Assembly: GCF_028475105.1 (NCBI RefSeq) | Contig: NZ_CP116936.1 | Span: forward strand, 1 to 64,000 | Length of the DNA: 64,000 nt | Source of the DNA: Micromonospora sp. LH3U1 | GTDB lineage: Bacteria; Actinomycetota; Actinomycetes; Mycobacteriales; Micromonosporaceae | Direction of reading: 5' to 3' | In this document: positions 1 through 8,550 of the stretch, piece by piece | Position numbering within the stretch: the first letter of the stretch is position 1 | Layout: each line of letters starts with the position of its first letter | Notes under the pieces: model-generated | Told to the model about the DNA's origin: nothing | Seen by the model: the letters and a program-made list of their open reading frames with translations, nothing else | Databases searched by the model: none | Program-made: the position numbers and the translations under genes

Positions 1-84
1 CGGTGAACCCGCTTCAGCGCCCGTTCAGGCAGGGGCAGGTCGCACCCGCGTCCGGCGGCGGCCACAATCGGTCGGTACACAGGC

Positions 85-104
85 TGTGGATAACTTGTGG
101 ATGA
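85..104. promoter_or_regulatory. DnaA-box pair upstream of dnaA
   Basis: Two DnaA-box-like 9-mers, TGTGGATAA (85-93) and TGTGGATGA (96-104), stand side by side about 115 bases before the chosen dnaA start. The first is the exact reverse complement of TTATCCACA. Autoregulation of dnaA by DnaA is established in other bacteria; its operation here is inference. Confidence 0.6.
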
Positions 105-217
105 CCACCGGTCGACCGTCCGGGTGGGTGTTGTTCCACCCGCGAACGCGGCGGGCCCGGGACGGCCGGCTGGCAGACAGCGGCGGCCGGGAGCAGAGGC
201 GAGGGGGTGGCACGACG

Positions 218-2044
218 GTGGCCGGTACGACCGACCTTGCCGCAGTGTGGTTAGCGGCGACCGACGAGCTAGCCGACGAGATCATCTCCGCCCAGCAGCG
301 TGCCTATCTCCGACTGACCCGGCTGCGGGCGATCGTCGAGGACACCGCGCTGCTCTCTGTCCCGGACGCGTTCACCCGCGACGTGATCGAGTCGCGGCTG
401 CGCCCGGCGATCACCGAGGCACTGACCCGCCGACTCGGCCGGCCGATCCAGGTCGCGGTCACCGTTCGGGTGGCGGAGGACGCCACGGGCCGACCGGCTG
501 GCACCGTCTATCGCAGCGCCCCGGAGACGGGGCCGCTCGACGTCGAGGGCCCGGCCGCCACACCGTTCGACGACGACCAGGGCGTTCGGCCGGTTGCCGA
601 CGCGTTGATTCCTGAGCAGCCACACGCGCCGCGTGCGCCCGAGCCGGTCGCGCCACCCGCGCCGGCGGGCCCGCCGCTCGCGCCGACCGCTGACGGGCAT
701 CGTTCAGGGCTGATCCCGGCCAGCAGGGACGGGCAGGAGGCGCTGTTCAGCGCCGCGTTCGCGGAGCCGATGCGGCCGTCCCGACCGGCGCCGGACCGGC
801 GCGGCTACGACGAGCAGGCTCGCCTGGACTCGCCCGGCCCGGACACCCGGCCCTACGAGCCCCGCTACCGGGAAGACTCGGCGTCGCCTCGCGACCAGCA
901 CGTGATCCGCGCGTTGCCCCGGGACAGCGGAACGGACAGCGGCCCGGGCCGCAGTGGCGTGGATCATCGGGCGGGTGGCCGCGACGACCGCCGGCTGCCC
1001 GGTGCCGACACCGGCGGCAACCGGCTCAACCCGAAGTACATGTTCGAGACGTTCGTCATCGGCTCGTCCAACCGGTTCGCGCACGCCGCGAGCGTGGCGG
1101 TGGCGGAGTCACCGGCGAAGGCGTACAACCCGCTGTTCATCTACGGTCACTCGGGGTTGGGCAAGACCCACCTTCTGCATGCCATCGGGCACTACGCCAC
1201 GACACTCGGCAACGCCCGTTCGGTCCGGTACGTCTCGACCGAGGAATTCACCAACGACTTCATCAACTCGCTCCGGGACGACAAGACCAGCGCGTTCCAG
1301 CGGCGCTACCGCGACGTCGACATCCTGCTGATCGACGACATCCAGTTCCTGGAGAACCGCGAGCGCACCCAGGAGGAGTTCTTCCACACCTTCAACACCC
1401 TGCACAACGCCAACAAGCAGATCGTGATCACCTCCGACCGGTCGCCGCGCCAGCTCGCCACCCTCGAGGACCGGATGCGAACCCGATTCGAGTGGGGGCT
1501 GCTGGCTGACATCCAGCCGCCGGACCTGGAGACCCGGATCGCGATCCTGCAGAAGAAGGCGGCGCAGGAGCGGATGTACGCCCCGCCGGACGTGTTGGAG
1601 TTCATCGCCTCCCGGGTGTCGAACTCGATCCGGGAGTTGGAGGGGGCGCTGATCCGGGTGACGGCGTTCGCCAGCCTGACCCGGTCGACCGTCGAGCTGT
1701 CACTGGCCGAGGAGGTGCTCCGGGACTTCATGCCGGACGGCGGCGGGCCGGAGATCAACGCCGACCAGATCATGGCCTCGACCGCCGACTACTTCGGAGT
1801 GAGCCTGGAGGACCTGCGCGGTCAGTCCAGGTCCCGGGTGCTCGTCAACGCCCGGCAGGTGGCCATGTACCTGTGTCGGGAGTTGACCGAGCTGTCGCTG
1901 CCCCGCATCGGGCAGGCCTTCGGCGGCCGGGACCACACCACGGTGATGCACGCCGACCGGAAGATCCGTCAGCAGATGGCGGAACGCCGCTCGCTCTACA
2001 ACCAGATCGCCGAGCTGACCAACCGGATCAAGCAGAACACCTGA
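218..2044 (+). CDS. dnaA: Chromosomal replication initiator DnaA
   Basis: DnaA binds oriC boxes as an ATP complex and opens the origin. The 608-aa product shows all four domains: an N-terminal domain I (about 1-90), a long proline/arginine-rich linker (about 110-265), the AAA+ core with Walker A GHSGLGKT (about 310) and Walker B LLIDDIQF, and the C-terminal DNA-binding domain with signature [12 protein letters not shown] near residue 572. The GTG start at 218 is chosen because AGGCGAGGGGG lies about ten bases upstream and the product then begins with typical domain I. The frame is open upstream to 86, but that stretch overlaps DnaA boxes. Linker length is typical of actinobacteria. A canonical terminator follows directly. 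Confidence 0.97.
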   Translation: MAGTTDLAAVWLAATDELADEIISAQQRAYLRLTRLRAIVEDTALLSVPDAFTRDVIESRLRPAITEALTRRLGRPIQVAVTVRVAEDATGRPAGTVYRSAPETGPLDVEGPAATPFDDDQGVRPVADALIPEQPHAPRAPEPVAPPAPAGPPLAPTADGHRSGLIPASRDGQEALFSAAFAEPMRPSRPAPDRRGYDEQARLDSPGPDTRPYEPRYREDSASPRDQHVIRALPRDSGTDSGPGRSGVDHRAGGRDDRRLPGADTGGNRLNPKYMFETFVIGSSNRFAHAASVAVAESPAKAYNPLFIYGHSGLGKTHLLHAIGHYATTLGNARSVRYVSTEEFTNDFINSLRDDKTSAFQRRYRDVDILLIDDIQFLENRERTQEEFFHTFNTLHNANKQIVITSDRSPRQLATLEDRMRTRFEWGLLADIQPPDLETRIAILQKKAAQERMYAPPDVLEFIASRVSNSIRELEGALIRVTAFASLTRSTVELSLAEEVLRDFMPDGGGPEINADQIMASTADYFGVSLEDLRGQSRSRVLVNARQVAMYLCRELTELSLPRIGQAFGGRDHTTVMHADRKIRQQMAERRSLYNQIAELTNRIKQNT

Positions 2045-2083
2045 GGCGTACGCCAGCCGTCGCGACGGCACGCAGCCCGGGAC

Positions 2084-2120
2084 ACGCCCGGCCGGATCTC
2101 CGGCCGGGCGTTCTTTTTTT
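2084..2120 (+). terminator. Rho-independent terminator of dnaA
   Basis: Perfect 12-bp stem (2084-2095 with 2100-2111), loop ATCT, followed by TCTTTTTTT. It lies 40 bases after the dnaA stop and separates dnaA transcription from oriC. Confidence 0.93.
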
Positions 2121-2192
2121 CCGTCAGCAGCTGGACTCTCGACATGGTGTAGGCCACAGCATTGAGGCCGTGACCGCCTCAACTCCCACTCG

Positions 2193-2652
2193 TTGTCCAC
2201 AACTCGTTATCCACCGTCGGTGGATAACTACGGTCCGTCTTTCCCTGGTTACCCACAGGCTGTGGAAAAACCCTGTGTACGACCCTGTGGACGCCTGGGG
2301 ACAACCGTCACGTTTTCCACCGATGACCGCTGCCCTGTGTACGAGCTGTTGAAGGTTCTGGGGATGAAGGCAATGGTGATCTTCACCGTGATCCACAGGC
2401 TTGGGGAGAAAGTCGGTGGATTACCGGTGGACAACCGGTGGACAACGGTGGACAACCGGCCGCCGAGGCCGGGCTGTGGACACGCAAGCCGGTTGTACCC
2501 CCGGTTCTCCACAGCTAAATCACCGGTGGATAACGTGTCTGAGCTGCGCAGACCCGGGTTTTCCACAGTTTGCACAGGTGCGATGAAGACTATGAGTTAT
2601 CTCTTCTAAGAGAACAAAAACCAATCATCACCGTTGGGCTTTCTGTGGATCG
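2193..2652. other. oriC: oriC, replication origin with a dense DnaA-box array
   Basis: The dnaA-dnaN spacer holds about 18 matches or near-matches to TTNTCCACA on both strands. Examples on the plus strand are 2193-2201, 2207-2215, 2249-2257, 2313-2321, 2389-2397, 2505-2513 and 2559-2567. On the minus strand: 2219-2227, 2261-2269, 2415-2423, 2475-2483, 2525-2533 and 2644-2652. Three identical GGTGGACAA boxes at 2426, 2437 and 2447 are spaced 11 and 10 bases, one helical turn. Many clustered boxes of mixed orientation between dnaA and dnaN is the known actinobacterial oriC arrangement. Confidence 0.96.
2583..2627. other. AT-rich stretch, candidate DNA-unwinding element
   Basis: A markedly AT-rich block in an otherwise GC-rich region, beginning right after the strong box TTTTCCACA (2559-2567) and before the last box (2644). 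Position and composition fit the duplex-unwinding element of oriC; this is inferred from composition only. Confidence 0.55.
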
Positions 2653-2820
2653 GGCCGAACGCTGCCGGATCAGCCGGTCAGCACCGACACGAACCATGGG
2701 GTCGGGCGCACAGCCGATGCCCCCGCGCCCTAAGGTTCGATGGGTACCCGCACGGTTGGCGGGATGGTAGGCAGCGGTCGGCATGAGAGAGTTGTCGCTG
2801 ACGTCGACGCGGAGGCATTG

Positions 2821-3954
2821 ATGAAGTTCCGAGTGGAGCGCGACGCGCTCGCCGAGGCCGTGGCGTGGACCGCGAAGAGCCTGCCCAACCGGCCATCCGT
2901 ACCGGTGCTTGCCGGGGTGATGCTCCGCGTCACCGACGGCAACCTGCGGGTTTCCGGCTTTGACTACGAGGTCTCCAGCCAGGTGACCGTCGAGGTGCAG
3001 GGTGACGCCGACGGCGCCGCGCTCGTCTCCGGCCGCCTGCTCGCCGAGATCACCAAGGCGCTGCCGGCCAAGCCGGTCGACATCGCCGCGGTCGGCGCCC
3101 ACCTCGAGTTGGTCTGCGGCAGTGCCCGGTTCACCCTGCCCACCATGCCGGTGGAGGATTACCCCGCGCTGCCCGAGATGCCGCAGAGCGCCGGCACGGT
3201 CGACGCCGCCGCGTTCGCCACCGCGGTCTCCCAGGTGGCCATCGCGGCCGGCCGTGACGAGACGCTCCCGATGATGACCGGCGTCCGCGTCGAGCTCTCC
3301 GGCAACACACTGTCGATGCTCGCCACCGACCGTTACCGGCTCGCCCTGCGCGAGATCCAGTGGCAGCCGGACGACCCCGAGGTGAGCATCAACGCCCTGG
3401 TGCCCGCCCGCACCCTGAACGACACTGCCAAGGCCCTCGGCCCGCTGGGCGGCGAGGTCACGCTCGCCCTCGCCCAGGGCGCTGCGGGCGAGGGCATGGT
3501 CGGCCTGGCCGGCGGCACCCGACGTACCACCAGCCGCCTGCTCGACGGCGCCAACTACCCGCCGGTGCGCTCACTCTTCCCGGCCACCCACAACGCTGCG
3601 GCCCGGGTGCCGGTCAGCGCCCTGATCGAGGTGGTCAAGCGGGTCGCGCTGGTGGCCGAGCGGACCACCCCGGTGCTGCTCAGCTTCAGCGCCGACGGCC
3701 TGGTGGTCGAAGCCGGCGGTTCCGAGGAGGCGCGGGCCAGCGAGGCGATGGAGGCCACCTTCACCGGCGACGCGCTGACGATCGGGTTCAACCCGCAGTA
3801 CCTCATCGACGGCCTGGCCAACCTGGGCTCTCAGACCGCCGTGCTCTCGTTCGTCGACGCCTTCAAGCCCGCGGTGATCTCCCCCGCCGGCGAGGATGGC
3901 GAGGTCATTCCGGGGTACCGCTACCTCATCATGCCGATCCGCGTTTCCCGCTGA
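2821..3954 (+). CDS. dnaN: DNA polymerase III beta subunit (sliding clamp)
   Basis: The clamp encircles DNA and tethers the replicative polymerase and other partners. The 377-aa product starts MKFRVERDALAEAV and ends with the partner-pocket C-terminus LIMPIR, with three repeated clamp domains over normal family length. The ATG at 2821 has GGAGG at 2811-2815. The frame is open back to 2740, but the upstream ATG-like codons lack a ribosome site and the product would carry an abnormal N-terminus. Position directly after oriC and 39 bases before gnd is the standard actinobacterial order. Confidence 0.97.
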   Translation: MKFRVERDALAEAVAWTAKSLPNRPSVPVLAGVMLRVTDGNLRVSGFDYEVSSQVTVEVQGDADGAALVSGRLLAEITKALPAKPVDIAAVGAHLELVCGSARFTLPTMPVEDYPALPEMPQSAGTVDAAAFATAVSQVAIAAGRDETLPMMTGVRVELSGNTLSMLATDRYRLALREIQWQPDDPEVSINALVPARTLNDTAKALGPLGGEVTLALAQGAAGEGMVGLAGGTRRTTSRLLDGANYPPVRSLFPATHNAAARVPVSALIEVVKRVALVAERTTPVLLSFSADGLVVEAGGSEEARASEAMEATFTGDALTIGFNPQYLIDGLANLGSQTAVLSFVDAFKPAVISPAGEDGEVIPGYRYLIMPIRVSR

Positions 3955-3993
3955 TCGCGCCCAGCAACACCAGATCCACGGAGGTAGAAACAC

Positions 3994-4866
3994 ATGCAGC
4001 TCGGCCTTGTAGGACTCGGCCGTATGGGCGGCAACATGCGGGAGCGGCTGCGTGCTGCTGGTCACGAGGTTGTCGGCTTCGACAACAACGCGCAGCTGAG
4101 CGACGTCGCGACCATCGCGGGCCTGGCAGAGAAGCTTGAGTCACCGCGTGCGGTCTGGGTCATGGTGCCCGCCGGCGTCACCGACGCCACCATCGACGAG
4201 TTGGCTGCGGTCCTCGGCGAGGGCGACATCATCATCGACGGCGGCAACTCGCGCTTCAGTGACGACGCCCCCCGGGCCGAGCGGCTCAACGAGCTGGGCA
4301 TCGGCTACCTCGACGTCGGTGTCTCCGGCGGCGTCTGGGGCCGGCAGAACGGCTATGGGCTGATGGTCGGCGGCGCCCAGGAGCACGTCGACCGGCTGAT
4401 GCCGATCTTCGACGCTCTCAAGCCGGAGGGCGAGTTCGGCTTCGTGCACGCCGGGCCGGTCGGCGCCGGGCACTACTCGAAGATGGTGCACAACGGCATC
4501 GAGTACGGCCTGATGCACGCCTACGCCGAGGGCTACGAGCTGATGGCCGCCTCCGAGCTGGTGACCAACGTGCCGGGGGTCATCAAGTCCTGGCGAGAGG
4601 GCACCGTCGTGCGTTCCTGGCTGCTCGACCTGCTGGACCGGGCACTCGACGAGGACCCGGAGCTGGCCGACCTGAGCGGCTACACCGAGGACACCGGCGA
4701 GGGCCGGTGGACCGTCGACGAGGCGGTCCGGCTGGCCGTGCCGCTGAATGTCATCACCGCTTCGCTGTTCGCCAGGTTCGCCTCGCGGCAGGACGACTCG
4801 CCCGCCATGAAGGCCGTCGCCGCGCTGCGCCAGCAGTTCGGCGGCCACGCCGTCCACAAGCGCTGA
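3994..4866 (+). CDS. gnd: 6-phosphogluconate dehydrogenase, decarboxylating (short type)
   Basis: The enzyme converts 6-phosphogluconate to ribulose 5-phosphate in the cytosolic pentose phosphate pathway. The product starts with a Rossmann fold ([15 protein letters not shown]) and carries the substrate-site signature GGNSRF and the [13 protein letters not shown] helix with the catalytic lysine. At 290 aa it belongs to the short YqeC/GntZ-like group rather than the about 470-aa GndA form. Cofactor preference (often NAD in this group) cannot be read from the sequence with certainty. GGAGGTAG sits seven bases before the ATG. It lies between dnaN and recF, a known actinobacterial placement, and is probably cotranscribed with dnaN. 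Confidence 0.94.
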   Translation: MQLGLVGLGRMGGNMRERLRAAGHEVVGFDNNAQLSDVATIAGLAEKLESPRAVWVMVPAGVTDATIDELAAVLGEGDIIIDGGNSRFSDDAPRAERLNELGIGYLDVGVSGGVWGRQNGYGLMVGGAQEHVDRLMPIFDALKPEGEFGFVHAGPVGAGHYSKMVHNGIEYGLMHAYAEGYELMAASELVTNVPGVIKSWREGTVVRSWLLDLLDRALDEDPELADLSGYTEDTGEGRWTVDEAVRLAVPLNVITASLFARFASRQDDSPAMKAVAALRQQFGGHAVHKR

Positions 4867-4869
4867 GCG

Positions 4870-4878
4870 GTATCCACA
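4870..4878 (+). promoter_or_regulatory. DnaA-box-like site before recF
   Basis: GTATCCACA lies in the 16-base gnd-recF spacer, four bases before the recF GTG. It is one mismatch from TTATCCACA and could mark DnaA control or be chance. Confidence 0.35.
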
Positions 4879-4882
4879 ACCT

Positions 4883-6016
4883 GTGTACGTTCACCGGCTG
4901 GAACTGGTCGACTTCCGCTCGTACGAGCGGGTGGCCGTCGACCTCCAGCCGGGGGCGAACGTCCTGATCGGCGCCAACGGCGTCGGCAAGACCAATCTCG
5001 TCGAGGCGCTGGGCTACGTGGCGACCCTGGATTCACACCGGGTCGCCACGGACGCACCTCTGGTCCGGATGGGCGCCACGTCCGCGGTGATCCGCTGTGC
5101 GGTGGTCCACGAGGGGCGCGAGCTGCTGGTCGAGCTGGAGATCGTGCCCGGCAAGGCCAACCGGGCCCGGCTGGGCCGATCACCGGCGCGGCGGGCTCGG
5201 GACGTACTCGGTGCCCTGCGGCTCGTGCTCTTCGCCCCGGAAGACCTTGAGTTGGTCCGCGGCGACCCGTCCGAGCGCCGCCGCTACCTGGACGACCTGC
5301 TGGTCAACCGGCAGCCCCGGTACGCGGGTGTGCGGGCCGACTACGAGCGGGTGGTCAAGCAGCGCAACGCCCTGCTGCGCACGGCGTACCTGGCTCGCAA
5401 GACCGGGGGGTCACGCGGCGGCGACCTTGGCACCCTCGCCGTCTGGGACACCCACCTGGCCCAGCACGGCGCGGAGTTGCTTGCCGGGCGACTGGAGCTC
5501 GTCGCCGCGCTCACCCCGCACGTCGCCAAGGCGTACGACGCGGTGGCCGCCGATCGGGGTGCGGCTAGCATCGCCTACCGGCCCTCGATCGAGCTGGCCG
5601 AGCCGACCACCGACCGGGCCGCGCTGTCCGACGCACTGATCGCCGCCCTGGCCGCGTCCCGCTCCGCCGAGATCGAACGGGGCACCACCCTGGTCGGCCC
5701 ACACCGTGACGAACTGGCGCTGACCCTCGGCCCACTGCCCGCCAAGGGGTACGCCAGCCACGGCGAGTCGTGGTCGTTCGCGCTCGCGCTGCGGCTGGCC
5801 GGGTACGACCTGTTACGCGCCGATGGCATCGAGCCGGTGCTGGTGCTCGACGACGTCTTCGCGGAGTTGGACACTGGCCGCCGGGAGCGCCTGGCGGAGT
5901 TGGTCGGCGGGGCGAGCCAGCTGCTGGTCACCTGCGCGGTCGACGACGACGTGCCGGCCGCCATGCGCGGCACCCGCTACCAGGTAGGCGAAGGGACGGT
6001 ACGCCGTGTCGGATGA
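4883..6016 (+). CDS. recF: DNA replication and repair protein RecF
   Basis: RecF is an SMC-like ATPase that loads RecA through RecO/RecR at gaps. The 377-aa product has Walker [11 protein letters not shown] near residue 32, the ABC signature-type segment near the C-terminus, and Walker [12 protein letters not shown] followed by the D-loop. The start is GTG at 4883; the product then begins [15 protein letters not shown], as in the family. It overlaps the next gene by 11 bases (6006-6016), implying cotranscription and translational coupling. Confidence 0.96.
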   Translation: MYVHRLELVDFRSYERVAVDLQPGANVLIGANGVGKTNLVEALGYVATLDSHRVATDAPLVRMGATSAVIRCAVVHEGRELLVELEIVPGKANRARLGRSPARRARDVLGALRLVLFAPEDLELVRGDPSERRRYLDDLLVNRQPRYAGVRADYERVVKQRNALLRTAYLARKTGGSRGGDLGTLAVWDTHLAQHGAELLAGRLELVAALTPHVAKAYDAVAADRGAASIAYRPSIELAEPTTDRAALSDALIAALAASRSAEIERGTTLVGPHRDELALTLGPLPAKGYASHGESWSFALALRLAGYDLLRADGIEPVLVLDDVFAELDTGRRERLAELVGGASQLLVTCAVDDDVPAAMRGTRYQVGEGTVRRVG

Positions 6017-6623
6017 GCCACGTACCAACCGCCCCGCGGCCGGCGGAGGCGACGCCGCGGCCTCGCGTACTCCTAAGGCGGAGGCGAAGGGCGGTGAGCC
6101 GGCGGCGGCCGCCAGTGGGCCGGAGTTGGCTCGGGCGGTGCTCGACGCGGCGCTGTCCCGGCGGCAGGCGGCGGCACGCGCCCGGCGTGCCCCTGGCGGC
6201 GGAAGCGGCGACGCTGCCGGCGGTTCGGGGCGGCGGTTGCGTGGTTACTCCGGCCCGGGCCCGGACCCGCGTGATCCGCAGCCGCTCAGCGCGGTGCTGA
6301 ACCGGCTGGTGAAGGCGCGTGGCTGGCAGCAGCCGGCGGCCGAGGCCACCGTGTTCGGTGCCTGGGAGCGGGTCGTCGGCGCAGAGGTCGCCCAGAACAG
6401 TCGCCCGGTCAAGCTGGAGAACGGCGAGCTGACCGTGGAGGCGCGATCGACCGCCTGGGCGACTCAGCTGCGGTTGCTCGCTGGGTCGCTGCTCAAGCAG
6501 ATCGCCAGCGAGGTCGGCCACAACGTCGTGCGCAAGCTGCACATCCACGGCCCGGCCGCGCCCTCCTGGGCGAAGGGGCCGCGTCGGGTACGCGGCCGGG
6601 GCCCACGCGACACGTACGGCTGA
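6006..6623 (+). CDS. DUF721 (DciA-like) protein
   Basis: A 205-aa protein in the recF-gyrB position typical of actinobacteria. Residues 1-95 are low-complexity Ala/Gly/Arg; the conserved DUF721 fold follows (about 96-175), containing the segments [23 protein letters not shown] and [13 protein letters not shown]. The tail is basic. DUF721 proteins of the DciA type load or recruit the replicative helicase in bacteria lacking DnaC. That role here is inferred from the family and from the neighbours dnaA, dnaN, recF and gyrBA. GTG start at 6006, overlapping recF. Confidence 0.9.
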   Translation: MSDEPRTNRPAAGGGDAAASRTPKAEAKGGEPAAAASGPELARAVLDAALSRRQAAARARRAPGGGSGDAAGGSGRRLRGYSGPGPDPRDPQPLSAVLNRLVKARGWQQPAAEATVFGAWERVVGAEVAQNSRPVKLENGELTVEARSTAWATQLRLLAGSLLKQIASEVGHNVVRKLHIHGPAAPSWAKGPRRVRGRGPRDTYG

Positions 6624-6632
6624 GCCGGCTCC

Positions 6633-6860
6633 TCAGCTCCGCCGGTCGGCCTCGCGGGCTGCCCGCTTCCGTTCGCGCTGCTCCCGGGTGTAGCGCTTGC
6701 GCTCAGCCAGGTCGCGTTTCCACGCCTCGCGGGCCTCGGCGGAGCCGCCCTGCACCGCGCCCTGCACGCCCTCGGCGGGGCCGGCGAGGTGCCGGAAGGC
6801 CCAGCTCAGGAGTCGGCCGCCCTCGCCAGGGGCCCTGGTGACCGCGCTGTCCTCGCTCAT
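6633..6860 (-). CDS. Small basic hypothetical protein
   Basis: A 75-aa protein, not assigned to a family. The C-terminal half is a highly charged Arg/Lys/Glu helix (from about residue 44, AREAWKRDLAERKRYTRE onward), probably a coiled coil or nucleic-acid-binding helix. The N-terminal half is Gly/Ala-rich. It stands tail-to-tail with the DUF721 gene (nine bases apart) and head-to-head with the MarR gene. Its ATG at 6860 faces the palindromic operator at 6908-6942, so the MarR protein may control it. Confidence 0.7.
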   Translation of the reverse strand: MSEDSAVTRAPGEGGRLLSWAFRHLAGPAEGVQGAVQGGSAEAREAWKRDLAERKRYTREQRERKRAAREADRRS

Positions 6861-6907
6861 CTGCCGCCCTCTCCCGCGTTGCGTCGTCCCGCCCGTCGAA
6901 CGAGCAG

Positions 6908-6942
6908 ATCATTGGGGCACCAATGGTTGGTACACCAATGAT
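6908..6942. promoter_or_regulatory. Palindromic operator in the MarR divergent promoter
   Basis: Nested inverted repeats: ATCATTGG (6908-6915) with CCAATGAT (6935-6942) as outer arms, CATTGG/CCAATG at 6910-6925, and TTGGT/ACCAA at 6927-6938. A candidate -10 TACGAT (6946-6951) for the MarR gene follows. This is a typical operator layout for an autoregulated MarR repressor with a divergent target. Confidence 0.7.
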
Positions 6943-6978
6943 CGGTACGATAGCCACCGTGCTTGGGGAGGGCAACCG

Positions 6979-7491
6979 ATGAGCGAACATCCGGACGGCG
7001 TCGACCCGTTGGCGCTGGAGCAGCAGGTGTGCTTCGCACTCTCGGTGGCCGCCCGCAGCGTGGTGGCGGTCTACCGCCCGCTCCTGGAACCGATGGGGCT
7101 GACCCATCCGCAGTACCTGGTCATGTTGGCGCTCTGGCAGCACGCGCCGTTGTCCGGTCGCGACCTCAGCCGCCTGTTGCAGCTCGACCCGGGCACACTG
7201 TCGCCCCTGCTCAAGCGGCTCGAATCGACTGGCTACCTGCGGCGGGAACGTGACCCCGGCGACGAGCGCAGCCTGGCGGTCACACTCACCGCCAGCGGTG
7301 CCGCACTCCGGAGCCAGGCAGAGTTGATCCCGGCCGCGATCGTGCAGCGACTCGGGCTGCCCGTCGAGGACCTGCAACACCTACACGCGGTGCTCACGCA
7401 GGTGATCGCGGCGGCCAACCGACCGGGCGGCGACGAGACCGCCCGAGAAACCGACCCGGCGACCGGCGCGGCGGCTCAGGCGTCGGCGTAG
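6979..7491 (+). CDS. MarR-family regulator, OhrR-like with a conserved N-terminal cysteine
   Basis: A 170-aa winged-helix repressor. The N-terminal segment LEQQVCFALSVAARS places a cysteine at residue 18, the position of the peroxide-sensing cysteine of OhrR proteins. It is followed by the OhrR-like blocks LTHPQYLVMLALW, LQLDPGTLSPLLKRLES (recognition helix) and the wing RERDPGDERS. OhrR senses organic hydroperoxides by oxidation of that cysteine. The usual target ohr is not adjacent, so the target may be the divergent 75-aa gene or a distant locus. GGGGAGGG lies before the ATG at 6979; the longer open frame upstream covers the operator and is rejected. The gene end overlaps the convergent gene by 16 bases. 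Confidence 0.86.
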   Translation: MSEHPDGVDPLALEQQVCFALSVAARSVVAVYRPLLEPMGLTHPQYLVMLALWQHAPLSGRDLSRLLQLDPGTLSPLLKRLESTGYLRRERDPGDERSLAVTLTASGAALRSQAELIPAAIVQRLGLPVEDLQHLHAVLTQVIAAANRPGGDETARETDPATGAAAQASA

Positions 7492-8030
7492 ACGGCGAAA
7501 CCGCGCTCGGCGCAGCGCCGGTAGAACGCGGCCAGCACGCCCAGCTCGGCGCAGGTGAAGTTCCACTGCGGCGGGTCGCCGCGCTCGTCGCGCAGTGCGT
7601 CGAGCCGGCTCTCCAGCCACCGCAGTTGCTGCTCGGCCAACCTGCCGTCGCCGAGCAGCGAGCGCAGCACGGTGCTCACAGACTCGAAGGTCACCGGCTC
7701 GCCATGCGGGCGGTGCCCGGCCACGAACCTCTCGATGCCGCTGGCGATCCAGGAGCAGCCGTCCGGGTCGATCACCGGGTCCTCGTCCTCGGCGGCGGCG
7801 TCTGTGGCGTACAACACACCTTCGAGGCCGAGGAGTAGATCCACCAACTCGGTGTACGCGGTCGCCCGGATGGTGCCGGTCTTCGCGATGAGCTCAGCCA
7901 GGGCCGCCGTCGGCGCGGAGATCCGCGGCAGATCGACGATTTCGCCGAAGTCGACGAACTCGGCCGGCGCGACCGGGTCGTAGAAGCGGCCGGTCCGCGG
8001 CCAGTGCACCGCGACGTTGTCCAGCCCCAT
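7476..8030 (-). CDS. Conserved hypothetical protein
   Basis: A 184-aa acidic soluble protein that I do not assign to a family. It starts [18 protein letters not shown] and ends in an aromatic helix ([22 protein letters not shown] region). No signal peptide or membrane segment is visible. It has clean codon bias and converges with the MarR gene, overlapping its 3' end by 16 bases. The start at 8030 faces the 520-base gyrB leader, so its promoter must lie there. Confidence 0.75.
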   Translation of the reverse strand: MGLDNVAVHWPRTGRFYDPVAPAEFVDFGEIVDLPRISAPTAALAELIAKTGTIRATAYTELVDLLLGLEGVLYATDAAAEDEDPVIDPDGCSWIASGIERFVAGHRPHGEPVTFESVSTVLRSLLGDGRLAEQQLRWLESRLDALRDERGDPPQWNFTCAELGVLAAFYRRCAERGFAVYADA

Positions 8031-8550
8031 CTGTCACCTCTTCGAGAGCACGTGTCGAGTCGATCGAGTCGATCGTCCGGTTCCGGCCGGTAAAGATCAA
8101 GGCTGGTTCCGGGGCGCCGCAAACGTACGGCACGGACGCTTTGTCCGCGACCCCCGACCCGCCCGACCGCGGGTCAACGCATCCAGGGGCGGCGCGTGCG
8201 ATCGGAGCCTGGCGTGTGGGGGGAGTCGTGGGCAGCGGGGTTCTGCCGGCTATGGACTTCTCAGCCGCCTCTCTGAGGGTGCCGAGTGGTGGTTCTGTCC
8301 TCCACGCACAGTAGGATTGACAGCGAGACGAAGACCCGGTGCGGGAGAGGGACGGGGCCAGCGGCCCCAGGTTCATTCTCCACGTCGGGTCGAGCCGATC
8401 GCGATCCGCGGGCAACCGCGGCGACCGGCGCGTTCGACCCGTTGTCCGGAGGTCTCCGGCACCGGTCCGCGCGCCGACGTCGCGTCCTGTCCGCCGAACC
8501 CGCGCCCGACGCGCCCTACCGGCGTGGCTGACGCGAGAAAGTGGCCGAGC
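8031..8550. promoter_or_regulatory. Long gyrB leader / divergent promoter region
   Basis: 520 bases without a convincing gene. The gyrB frame remains open across it, but the hypothetical extension is Arg/Pro-rich and unlike GyrB. A possible actinobacterial -10, TAGGAT, lies at 8312-8317, overlapping a TTGACA at 8317-8322. The segment must carry the promoters of gyrB and of the 7476-8030 gene. Supercoiling-sensitive control of gyrB is known in other actinobacteria, but no element for it can be recognised here. Confidence 0.4.

Noticed and set aside
86..217. Extension of dnaA upstream to an ATG-like codon at 86
   Set aside because: The segment holds DnaA boxes and a ribosome site for the GTG at 218; the translated extension is unlike DnaA domain I.
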